Part shown: one piece after another, positions 1 to 5,459 of the stretch
Numbering within the stretch: position 1 is the first letter of the stretch
Layout of the letters: each line of letters begins with the position of its first letter
DNA from: Clostridia bacterium
GTDB lineage: Bacteria; Bacillota_A; Clostridia; TANB77; CAG-508
Direction: 5' to 3'
Assembly (NCBI GenBank): GCA_017621295.1
Contig: JAGATI010000173.1
Span: 1 to 13,117, forward strand
Length of the DNA: 13,117 bases
Notes under the pieces: model-generated
The model's database searches: none
Seen by the model: only the letters and a program-made list of their open reading frames with translations
Told to the model about the DNA's origin: nothing
Translations under genes and position numbers: made by a program

Positions 1-61
1 AAGAAAAAATGCCTACCTTTGCACTCCCAAACGAAAAGAATGTGAGTTCTTAAACAAAAAT

Positions 62-137
62 GGTGTCATAGCTCAGTTGGTAGTGCAAAGGACTGAAAAT
101 CCTTGTGTCCCTGGTTCGATTCCAGGTGAAGGCACCA
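62..137 (+). tRNA. tRNA-Phe (anticodon GAA), structurally imperfect, probable integration site
   Basis: A complete cloverleaf can be drawn. The D arm begins at 71, the anticodon stem is AAGGA/TCCTT (88-92/100-104) with GAA at 95-97, the T arm is CCTGG-TTCGATT-CCAGG (110-126), and CCA is encoded at 135-137. Two parts do not fit a healthy tRNA. The acceptor stem GGTGTCA (62-68) against TGAAGGC (127-133) has a G-G and a G-A mismatch, although it pairs perfectly if AGG (130-132) is bulged out. The D stem GCTC/GTGC has a T-T mismatch, where GAGC is usual. The integrase gene starts its 3' end only 71 bases away, the usual layout of an element integrated into a tRNA gene. The identity as tRNA-Phe is clear; whether it works is doubtful. 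It may be a chimera made at the integration junction or a pseudogene. Confidence 0.8.
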
Positions 138-207
138 AACAAAAAAGCGAACAGAAAATTACCAAATTTTCTGTAACATCTAAAAAATTATCTAAAAAAT
201 GTATTTG

Positions 208-1176
208 TTAGGCAGTAGCAAGTACATTTTTTATTTTGTCTGTAGATAAAACATTAGATATTGCATTTGCACTTTCGTTCATACTATTAGAATCTAAATG
301 TGCATAGATGTTTGCAGTAGTATTATAATTAGAATGTCCTAGCCATACCTGAATTTGTTTCATATTGATTCCTTCAGCAAGTAATAAACTTGCACAAGTA
401 TACCTTAAATCGTGAAAACGAATTATTCTTAAATCATTCTTTTTTAGTAATTTTATAAAAGCATGTGATACATAATCAGGATTTAACAAAGTTCCCATAT
501 TATCAACACATATATAATCTAAATATTCTTGATTATAACTATTGCCACAAATTATTTTATTTTGTTCTTGTTTCTCTTTTAGTTCTAATAAGTAGTTTTC
601 AACTACTGGTAACAAAGGTAAAGTTCTTGTACTAGATTTTGTTTTAGTTTTATCTTTCTTTACTAATTTATTAGAATGATTAAAACTTATTTGTGTTACT
701 GTATGATTTATTAGTATAGTTTTATTTGTAAAATCTATTGCACTCCACTTTAAGCCAACAACTTCACTTCTTCTTAATCCATAAAAACAACTTAAAATAA
801 CTGATGTTTCTAGTTTTGTATTTTCAATTATTTTTAAGAGTTTTAATACTTCTTCACTGGTATAATGTTTTGCATTATATGGATCAATTTTTGGTAATTC
901 TACTTTATCAGCAGGGTTAGAAATAATTACATCTGTTTTTACTGCATATTGTAAAGCCTTTCTAATATTTGAGTGATAATGTTTAACAGTATTCCCAGAA
1001 AGTCCATTGTCAATTAAATATTGGTAAAAGTCTTGAATATCTTGTGCCTTTATAGTTTGTAATATTACTTTTTTATTCTCAAAATAAGTTGTTATTCTTC
1101 CATTTATTAGTTTTTCATAACCACAATAAGTTGTTTCTTCAACAGATGATTTAATTATCTTTAGCCACTTTTTCAT
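208..1176 (-). CDS. Tyrosine recombinase/integrase, N-terminally truncated
   Basis: Site-specific recombinase for integration and excision of the element. With Met at 1176 as residue 1 the protein has 322 residues: a SAM-like core-binding domain (about 1-95) and the catalytic domain (about 105-310). Visible catalytic residues are R135 in GLRRSE, a beta-hairpin Lys near 178-180, H255 and R258 in FHDLR, H281 in LGHS, and nucleophile Y291 in ANIYAHL. Members of this family are usually near 380-400 residues, with an N-terminal arm-type DNA-binding domain that is missing here. The coding frame clearly continues upstream of this ATG (a conserved-looking LFIDF precedes MKKW). It runs without any ATG, GTG or TTG codon straight into the TAA that ends the excisionase gene, at 1237-1239. 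No ribosome binding site precedes the ATG. The catalytic set is complete, but the gene has probably lost its 5' end and its start by deletion. Confidence 0.85.
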   Translation of the reverse strand: MKKWLKIIKSSVEETTYCGYEKLINGRITTYFENKKVILQTIKAQDIQDFYQYLIDNGLSGNTVKHYHSNIRKALQYAVKTDVIISNPADKVELPKIDPYNAKHYTSEEVLKLLKIIENTKLETSVILSCFYGLRRSEVVGLKWSAIDFTNKTILINHTVTQISFNHSNKLVKKDKTKTKSSTRTLPLLPVVENYLLELKEKQEQNKIICGNSYNQEYLDYICVDNMGTLLNPDYVSHAFIKLLKKNDLRIIRFHDLRYTCASLLLAEGINMKQIQVWLGHSNYNTTANIYAHLDSNSMNESANAISNVLSTDKIKNVLATA

Positions 1177-1236
1177 AAAATCTATAAATAGTATATTTTC
1201 GTTGTCAATCTCTGATTGTGTAAGTGGGTCAGGTTC

Positions 1237-1449
1237 TTATATTTCATTTTGATTTGTTAGATAAGCTATAACATTTCTTTTTGGTATTTTGTATTGTCTA
1301 CCAACTTTTAGTGCTTGAATACTTTGATTTCTTACTAATCTATAAGCAAGAGTTATACCAATTCCAAGCATTTCTTTTAACTGATTAATGTCAACTAAAT
1401 CAGGATATGAAGTAAACATCATCTCATAATTTTCTTTAATAGTACCCAT
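1237..1449 (-). CDS. xis: Excisionase-like helix-turn-helix protein
   Basis: A 70-residue DNA-binding protein with a MerR/excisionase-type winged HTH fold: VDINQLKEMLGIGITLAYRL forms the helix-turn-helix, and the wing follows as VGRQYKIPKRNVIAYL. Proteins of this kind bend DNA at attachment sites and steer the integrase toward excision. I chose the ATG at 1449 because AAAGGAGG lies 9 bases upstream of it; a longer frame to 1479 would read through that site. It lies upstream of the integrase in the same leftward operon, and its TAA stop is in the integrase reading frame. A terminator hairpin sits just upstream of its ribosome binding site, so its expression may depend on readthrough from the regulator promoter. 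The family assignment is from fold and context. Confidence 0.85.
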   Translation of the reverse strand: MGTIKENYEMMFTSYPDLVDINQLKEMLGIGITLAYRLVRNQSIQALKVGRQYKIPKRNVIAYLTNQNEI

Positions 1450-1482
1450 GTTGTAAGTCCTCCTTTCCTTAAAATTCACAAT

Positions 1483-1516
1483 AAAAAAGACCTATTAAGC
1501 AATCTTAATAAAGTCT
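1483..1516 (-). terminator. Rho-independent terminator between regulator remnant and excisionase
   Basis: Read on the minus strand, AGAC and TATTAAG pair with CTTAATA and GTCT around a 4-base ATTG loop, with a small TT/G internal loop, and a run of T follows. It begins 1-2 bases after the regulator stop codon. It also lies only about 20 bases upstream of the excisionase ribosome binding site, so it could limit transcription into excisionase-integrase. Confidence 0.7.
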
Positions 1517-1517
1517 G

Positions 1518-1762
1518 TTAATAACTATAAACATATCTATTTTTACATTTTTGTGTTGGTACTTTGATATTCATATTTATTGTTTTTGGAATATCAGCTC
1601 CAACATTTAATTTTCTATCTATACTTAAATTACCTTTGCTATTAGTGTGATATATGCTAGTCCATTTTGTAAGATCATAGTCTGACATAGTATTTTAGCA
1701 ATTTTATTTTGTTTTAGATGTTTATTATAATATAAGTCTAAAATCTGTTCTTTGGTATCCAA
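1518..1762 (-). pseudogene. HTH regulator remnant with out-of-frame internal deletion
   Basis: Two pieces of one gene can be read on the minus strand. The 5' piece starts at a TTG (1762) after AGGAGG (1774-1779) and reads MDTKEQILDLYYNKHLKQNK, then IAKIL, the first helices of a sigma-like HTH. After about 24 codons the frame breaks. A second frame then reads MSDYDLTKWTSIYHTNSKGN, then a basic tail with VPTQK, ending at TAA (1518-1520). From memory, regulators that sit beside this type of excisionase/integrase have these two ends joined by roughly 60 more residues, including the recognition helix. The reading is therefore an internal deletion that changes frame. It was probably the first gene of the excisionase-integrase operon. 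I am confident that it is a broken gene and less sure of its exact family. Confidence 0.65.
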
Positions 1763-1823
1763 TTTTTCTTGTTCCTCCTATAGTTAATTTTTTGTTTGCA
1801 TTATTTTAAATACAATTCGCCTA

Positions 1824-1852
1824 TTGACATTATCTAATATATGTTGTATTAT
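1824..1852 (+). promoter_or_regulatory. Rightward promoter for the DUF6076 gene
   Basis: A perfect TTGACA (1824-1829), a 17-base spacer and TATTAT (1847-1852) form a strong promoter, with a start near 1859 and a leader of about 120 bases. It is aimed at the leftward promoter, so the two transcripts overlap by a few tens of bases. Confidence 0.65.
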
Positions 1853-1955
1853 TATATTGTGAGAAACACATAAAATATATTAGATATTGTTATTATACTA
1901 TCATATTTTATACTTGTTAACACAATTATTAAATATTTTTAACAATTTCTCACAA
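1833..1955. repeat. Two nested inverted repeats over the face-to-face promoters
   Basis: TCTAATATAT (1833-1842) is repeated inverted at 1875-1884 and brackets the rightward -10 box and start point. TTGTGAGAAA (1857-1866) is repeated inverted at 1946-1955, enclosing the whole leftward promoter. Both are perfect 10-bp arms. They are plausible operator half-sites, or regulator/excisionase binding sites, that decide which promoter is active. The arms are AT-rich, so the first pair could be chance; the second, with GTGAGA, is less likely to be. Confidence 0.5.
1892..1920 (-). promoter_or_regulatory. Leftward promoter for regulator-excisionase-integrase operon
   Basis: On the minus strand, TTAACA (1920-1915), a 17-base spacer and a perfect TATAAT (1897-1892) form a good sigma-A promoter. 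Transcription would start near 1885, about 120 bases before the regulator start. It faces the rightward promoter at 1824-1852. Confidence 0.65.
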
Positions 1956-1980
1956 AATAATATGATAAGGGGAATTAAAA

Positions 1981-3060
1981 ATGAGAGAACTACCACAAAA
2001 TAAGTTCTTTGAAGGATTTTATATTTGGTTTGATAAAGAAAAGAAAGAAGAATATTATGGAACACCATTGTACTTATACAATGTAGATACAAAATTAGAT
2101 ACTGAAAAAAGACAAGTAAAACTATTCTTAAAGAAAACAAAATTTGATGGCTTAAAATATCCAGGTATTTTATATTTTCCATATACAGAAAATTTTGGTA
2201 CAATGCTTATGATGTTTTTAAATGCAGACTTTTCTAACTTTGAAAAAGCATATACAACATTCTTCTATGCCTATGGTTTTGAACTATTAAAAGAATATGT
2301 ACCATATAAAGAATTAGAAGATACCTACACATCAGAAAAGAAAATGCTTGATATTATGAAAAGGGTATTTGAAGATAGTTCTTATGAACTAATTGAAATG
2401 CAAGAAAATTTTAGAAAATGTGTAGATCAAGTTTATAATCTTAATGCAGTAAAAGGCTTAGAAGAAGCAAGTGCCAATTCAAAGTTTATAGCAAATATAA
2501 TCAAACATGAAAGTGATGTATATAGATATTCTAGTAAAATTGAGGTGTTTTTAGACAGTTATGCAAGCAAAGATAATGACTATCACGAAGAAAGTTACAA
2601 AAGTTTAGTAGAAAAATTAGAAAATGATACATTATCTATCAAAAAACATAACATTTATACAAGCGAAAAGTTAAGTAATATCTTATATGTAGTATTAGAA
2701 CAAATAGTACAAGCACCAAACCTACCTATAAAGCAATGTCAAAATTGTGGTAAATACTTTATACCAAGTTCAAGACAAGATGAAGTATATTGCGAATTTC
2801 CAGATGAAAAAGGAAAGACTTGTAAAGAAAAAGGTGCATTAGAAACTTATAAAAAGAATTTAGAAAATGTACCTGCCTTATTAGAATATAGAAGAAGTTA
2901 TCAAAAGAAAATTATGATAGTTTCAAGAAATAAGGATAATAAGCAATTAAAGAAAGACTTTGACAAATGGAAAAAAGAAGCCCAAGCAAAAATTAAACTA
3001 TTCAAACAGGGTAAATTAGAAGAAGAAAAGCTATATAATTGGATGCTTGAAAATAAATAG
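1981..3060 (+). CDS. DUF6076-type protein with C-terminal zinc-finger-like module
   Basis: This 359-residue, soluble, mostly helical protein has no signal peptide or membrane segment. Near the C-terminus it carries C253-x2-C256-x14-C271-x9-C281, a four-cysteine cluster likely to bind zinc. A strongly basic helical tail (about 285-350, rich in Lys and Arg) follows and could contact nucleic acid. The layout matches what I recall of DUF6076, a family of unknown function found in mobile elements of Firmicutes; the name is from memory. The start is well supported: AAGGGG lies 7 bases before the ATG, and a strong promoter lies upstream. It transcribes away from the integrase operon and shares its control region, so it may be cargo or a regulator linked to the state of the element. 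The function is not known and none is proposed. Confidence 0.8.
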   Translation: MRELPQNKFFEGFYIWFDKEKKEEYYGTPLYLYNVDTKLDTEKRQVKLFLKKTKFDGLKYPGILYFPYTENFGTMLMMFLNADFSNFEKAYTTFFYAYGFELLKEYVPYKELEDTYTSEKKMLDIMKRVFEDSSYELIEMQENFRKCVDQVYNLNAVKGLEEASANSKFIANIIKHESDVYRYSSKIEVFLDSYASKDNDYHEESYKSLVEKLENDTLSIKKHNIYTSEKLSNILYVVLEQIVQAPNLPIKQCQNCGKYFIPSSRQDEVYCEFPDEKGKTCKEKGALETYKKNLENVPALLEYRRSYQKKIMIVSRNKDNKQLKKDFDKWKKEAQAKIKLFKQGKLEEEKLYNWMLENK

Positions 3061-3086
3061 GAAATAATAACAATAATATGTAGTAA

Positions 3087-3109
3087 AATTTCAAAATAAA
3101 TGCTATAAT
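3087..3109 (+). promoter_or_regulatory. Extended -10 promoter for the HEPN-nucleotidyltransferase pair
   Basis: TGCTATAAT at 3101-3109 is an extended -10 (TGn before a perfect TATAAT). The -35 region (around 3081-3086) is poor, as is common with extended -10 promoters. It would give a leader of about 25 bases before the HEPN start. Confidence 0.5.
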
Positions 3110-3138
3110 ATGAATATAATTAAGAAAGGAACGAGAAT

Positions 3139-3540
3139 ATGGATAATATAAATTTAATGGAATATTGGCAAAATAGTAGTGATGAAGATTATAATGTAAT
3201 GAATGTATTATATAGTAATAAGAAAAATAGTTATTCTCTATTTTTTGGACATTTAGTGATAGAGAAATTATTAAAAAGTTTATATGCTAAAAATAACAAA
3301 GAAAATCCTTATGCAATAAAATCTCATAATTTATTGGCACTTGCTGAAAAATGTAATTTAGAATTAACTGATGAGCAAGTCGAAAAATTACAAATAATTA
3401 CACAATTCAATATAAGTGCAAGATATGATGATTACAAAGAAACTTTTAATCAAAAATGCACAGATGATTATACATCTGAACAAATAAAAAATATTGAGGA
3501 GGTACGAACATGGTTGAAAAGTCTATTAACACAGGAATAA
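3139..3540 (+). CDS. HEPN domain protein (partner of minimal nucleotidyltransferase)
   Basis: A 133-residue helical protein of the COG2250-like HEPN group. Helix 2 has the family pattern HLVIEKLLKSLYAKN, then a SHNLLALAEKC segment, then the FNISARYDDYKE stretch typical of this group. HEPN proteins paired with minimal nucleotidyltransferases form two-gene modules. In the studied ones (HepT-MntA) the HEPN protein is an RNase toxin blocked by nucleotidylation from its partner. I see no R-x(4-6)-H motif, the catalytic signature of RNase-active HEPN proteins: R103-Y-D-D-Y is not followed by His. This member may therefore be a binding partner rather than an active toxin. Its 3' end overlaps the next gene by 31 bases, which carries that gene's ribosome binding site inside this one and implies coupled translation. 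An AAAGGA motif lies before the start. Confidence 0.85.
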   Translation: MDNINLMEYWQNSSDEDYNVMNVLYSNKKNSYSLFFGHLVIEKLLKSLYAKNNKENPYAIKSHNLLALAEKCNLELTDEQVEKLQIITQFNISARYDDYKETFNQKCTDDYTSEQIKNIEEVRTWLKSLLTQE

Positions 3541-3830
3541 TGGAATCAATACAAAAATACATTGAAAAAATAAGTGAACATTATAAGATTGAGGCAATCA
3601 TTTTGTTTGGATCTTATGCAAAGGGAACAGAGAACGAAGATAGCGATATAGATATAGCAATCATTTCAAGTGATTTTAGCGATATTATTGAAGATGGAGC
3701 AAAATTAATAGGATTAACTTGGAAAATAGATACTAGAATAGAGCCACACCCAATAACAACAGAGGATTTTGAAAAAATTTCAAATCCTTTTGTGAAAGAA
3801 GTTGTAGATACTGGAATAAAAGTAGCTTAA
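3510..3830 (+). CDS. Minimal nucleotidyltransferase (MNT-type antitoxin candidate)
   Basis: A 106-residue polymerase-beta-fold nucleotidyltransferase. The signature GS-x10-D-x-D is intact: G34-S35, D46 and D48 in GSYAKGTENEDSDIDI. A third candidate metal-binding Asp is D74 in WKIDTRIEP. These residues hold two metals for transfer of NMP to a target; in HepT-MntA modules the target is the HEPN toxin. The start is fixed by GAGGAGG (3496-3502), 7 bases before the ATG and inside the upstream HEPN gene. The protein looks full length and intact. A hairpin follows the stop. Enzyme class is clear; the antitoxin role is inferred from pairing with the HEPN gene. Confidence 0.88.
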   Translation: MVEKSINTGIMESIQKYIEKISEHYKIEAIILFGSYAKGTENEDSDIDIAIISSDFSDIIEDGAKLIGLTWKIDTRIEPHPITTEDFEKISNPFVKEVVDTGIKVA

Positions 3831-3841
3831 GGTATAAATTA

Positions 3842-3880
3842 AAAAAGTTAGCCAACACAAATGAATGTGTTGGCTTTGAA
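3842..3880 (+). terminator. Hairpin after the HEPN-nucleotidyltransferase pair
   Basis: A perfect 10-bp stem, AGCCAACACA (3850-3859) with TGTGTTGGCT (3866-3875), closes a 6-base loop. The T run after it on the plus strand is short (TTTG). The A run before it (3841-3846) would make a better T tract for the minus strand, so it may act in both directions. Confidence 0.6.
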
Positions 3881-4017
3881 GAATAAGTAATTATAGTGAA
3901 GAAAGAAATTGTTTTCATGATTATATTATGCTATAAATAATTTTATACGTGTAGCATGATATTGAAATTTTGAATATTATTAAGGGATTATTTTCAAAAT
4001 AGAAAGGTTTTGATTTT

Positions 4018-4098
4018 ATGAATAAATTGAAGTTAGTGATACCTAATAATAGCTATAAATTTCAAGCACAAGAATACATAGAAGAATTTAAAATTTAA
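4018..4098 (+). pseudogene. N-terminal fragment of a probable GNAT acetyltransferase
   Basis: After AGAAAGG comes an ATG opening 26 codons, MNKLKLVIPNNSYKFQAQEY then IEEFKI, and a stop. This resembles the start of a GNAT N-acetyltransferase (LKLVIP strand, then an EYIEEF helix). The rest of such a gene (about 140 residues) is absent: the sequence runs into unrelated AT-rich DNA and then the transposase remnant. The break is probably the scar of the insertion sequence or of a deletion next to it. The family call rests on a short stretch and is tentative. Confidence 0.4.
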
Positions 4099-4173
4099 TT
4101 TCACTACTTTTAGAACTATATTTTTATATCTTTCAAGCTATCTATAAATACAAATTTTATAAAGTGTACTTAA

Positions 4174-5196
4174 TTTAATCTTACTGGCTATGTCGTATGG
4201 GCAATAGATGGTTCTAAGTATGAGATACCAAATACAGAAAAAAATAAAGAAGAATTTGGAACCGCTACAGGAGGAAAGAAAACAAAAGAAACGAAGAAAA
4301 TCGCAAGGACACTGATGTCTGGAGCATATGATGTGTATAATAAATTTTTTGGAGATATACAAGTGGATAAGGTAACAACATATGAAGGAAAGCTAGCTAA
4401 AAAGAATATAGAAGAATGTTTAAAAATAAATGATAAAAACAAAAATTTATTTGTTTTAGATAGGAATTATCCATCAATAGAATTATATGAGTTGTTAAAT
4501 GAGAAAAATACGAAATTTGTAATGAGACTGAGCATAAATGACTATATAGAAGAACGAGAAAAAATGAAAAGTAATGATGAGATAATAGAAATAAAGTATA
4601 ACAGACATAGAAAACATCATTTTAAAAAGAAAAACCCAGAAGTATATGAAAAGATAAAAGATAAAGAGAGGATTAAATTAAGAATAGTAAATATAAAACT
4701 AGAAACTGGAGAAATAGAAAGCTTAATTACAAATATATTAACAAACAAGTTTGACATACAAGATTTTAGTAATATATACCATACGAGGTGGAAAATAGAA
4801 GAAAGTTATAATAGTTTAAAGAATAAATTAAAAATAGAAAAGTTCACAGGGAAATTACCAATATTTATATATCAAGATATATATGCGCAAGTACTAATAT
4901 ATAATCAGTTACAAGACATGCTAGAAGAAGGAAACAAATTACTATGTCAGAAAAAAAAAGAAAAAAATTTAAAGCACAAATATAAAATAAATGAAAACAA
5001 AGCTATTGGATTATATAAAGAAAAGTTTATAAAAATTATGTTAATAGAAGATAAAGAATTAGCAATAAAAGAGTTTGATAAATTAATAGAAGAAATGACA
5101 AAATATGTTAGAATTATTAGGGAAAATAGAAAAAATGAAAAGAGAATATGGAATCCGTCAAATAAATATCATACAAATAGAGGAGCAACATTTTAA
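4174..5196 (+). pseudogene. IS4-family transposase, 5' truncated
   Basis: DDE transposase. The open frame extends from just after a stop at 4171-4173, upstream of the first ATG (4315), and the conserved first catalytic Asp lies in that extension (WAIDGSKYEIPN, Asp at 4207-4209). The second Asp is in FVLDRNYPS (4459-4461). The catalytic Glu (4798-4800) lies in a perfect IS4 YREK signature, Y-x2-R-x3-E-x6-K, in YHTRWKIEESYNSLK. The usual C-terminal part (INENKAIGLYKE and the end NKYHTN) is present. The family's N-terminal part, about 80-120 residues, is missing, and there is no start codon before the first Asp. A protein begun at 4315 would lack a catalytic residue. The gene is therefore a dead remnant that truncates the GNAT fragment to its left. 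It was named by motif. Confidence 0.8.
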
Positions 5197-5264
5197 ATCA
5201 GAATCAAGAAACATAACAAATGCATATAACTTTAGATTACAATTAACGTAGGGACTTTGCGGGC
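4174..5264 (+). mobile_element. IS4-family insertion sequence remnant
   Basis: The transposase remnant plus about 65 bases downstream. The G-rich segment GGGACTTTGCGGGC (5251-5264) stands out from the AT-rich surroundings and could be the right terminal repeat. No matching inverted copy (GCCCGCAAAGTCCC) is visible on the left, consistent with loss of that end together with the transposase 5' end. The short stretch 4099-4173 between the GNAT fragment and the transposase is not assigned. Confidence 0.5.
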
Positions 5265-5282
5265 TTTTTTATGAAAATATGG

Positions 5283-5331
5283 AAAAACATTTACTAAATA
5301 AAAACTTGGGTTATTTAGTAAATGTTTTTTT
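5283..5331 (+). terminator. Strong Rho-independent terminator upstream of relaxase
   Basis: A perfect 19-bp stem (5283-5301 with 5311-5329; core CATTTACTAAATAA / TTATTTAGTAAATG), a 9-base loop and a T7 tract. The A run on the left makes it potentially bidirectional. It isolates the relaxase from upstream transcription. Confidence 0.85.
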
Positions 5332-5459
5332 GTAAATTTATTTATAATTAAATATTTCTTAAGTTGTTGACATTGGTTTTCTTCTAGCGCTTACAAGAAT
5401 AACAAAAATGCAAAGTGATTTTTTAGATATTTACAATTACAAAAAAGATGGTGATGACA
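5332..5459 (+). promoter_or_regulatory. Relaxase leader: candidate promoter and possible oriT
   Basis: TTGACA at 5367-5372 is a perfect -35, but the best -10 at the right distance (TTACAA, 5391-5396, 18-base spacer) is weak. The segment CTAGCGCTTACAAG (5384-5397) contains the palindrome AGCGCT followed by TTAC and is flanked by a short TTCTT/AAGAA inverted repeat (from 5379 and ending near 5399). Relaxase nick sites commonly lie just upstream of their gene, so this is the best place to look for oriT; the assignment is speculative. No mobC-like gene is visible here. Confidence 0.3.

Noticed and set aside
2..211. Open plus-strand frame of 69 codons running through the tRNA gene
   Set aside because: Bacterial tRNA-Phe genes are commonly open in this frame (reading like VIAQLV-QRTENPCVPGSIPG). 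No start codon lies in the window, and the 20 codons before the tRNA match nothing I recognise. A true gene end overlapping the tRNA cannot be fully excluded.
1901..2203. Minus-strand open frame of 100 codons
   Set aside because: It is antisense to the DUF6076 gene and its promoter region, has no ribosome binding site and a low-complexity hydrophobic product; a shadow frame.
3928..3957. ATGCTA...TAGCAT inverted repeat upstream of the GNAT fragment
   Set aside because: Only a 6-bp stem with an 18-base loop in AT-rich DNA; it could easily be chance.
4138..4442. Two minus-strand frames opposite the transposase start
   Set aside because: They are antisense to conserved transposase codons and have Phe/Ser-rich low-complexity products.
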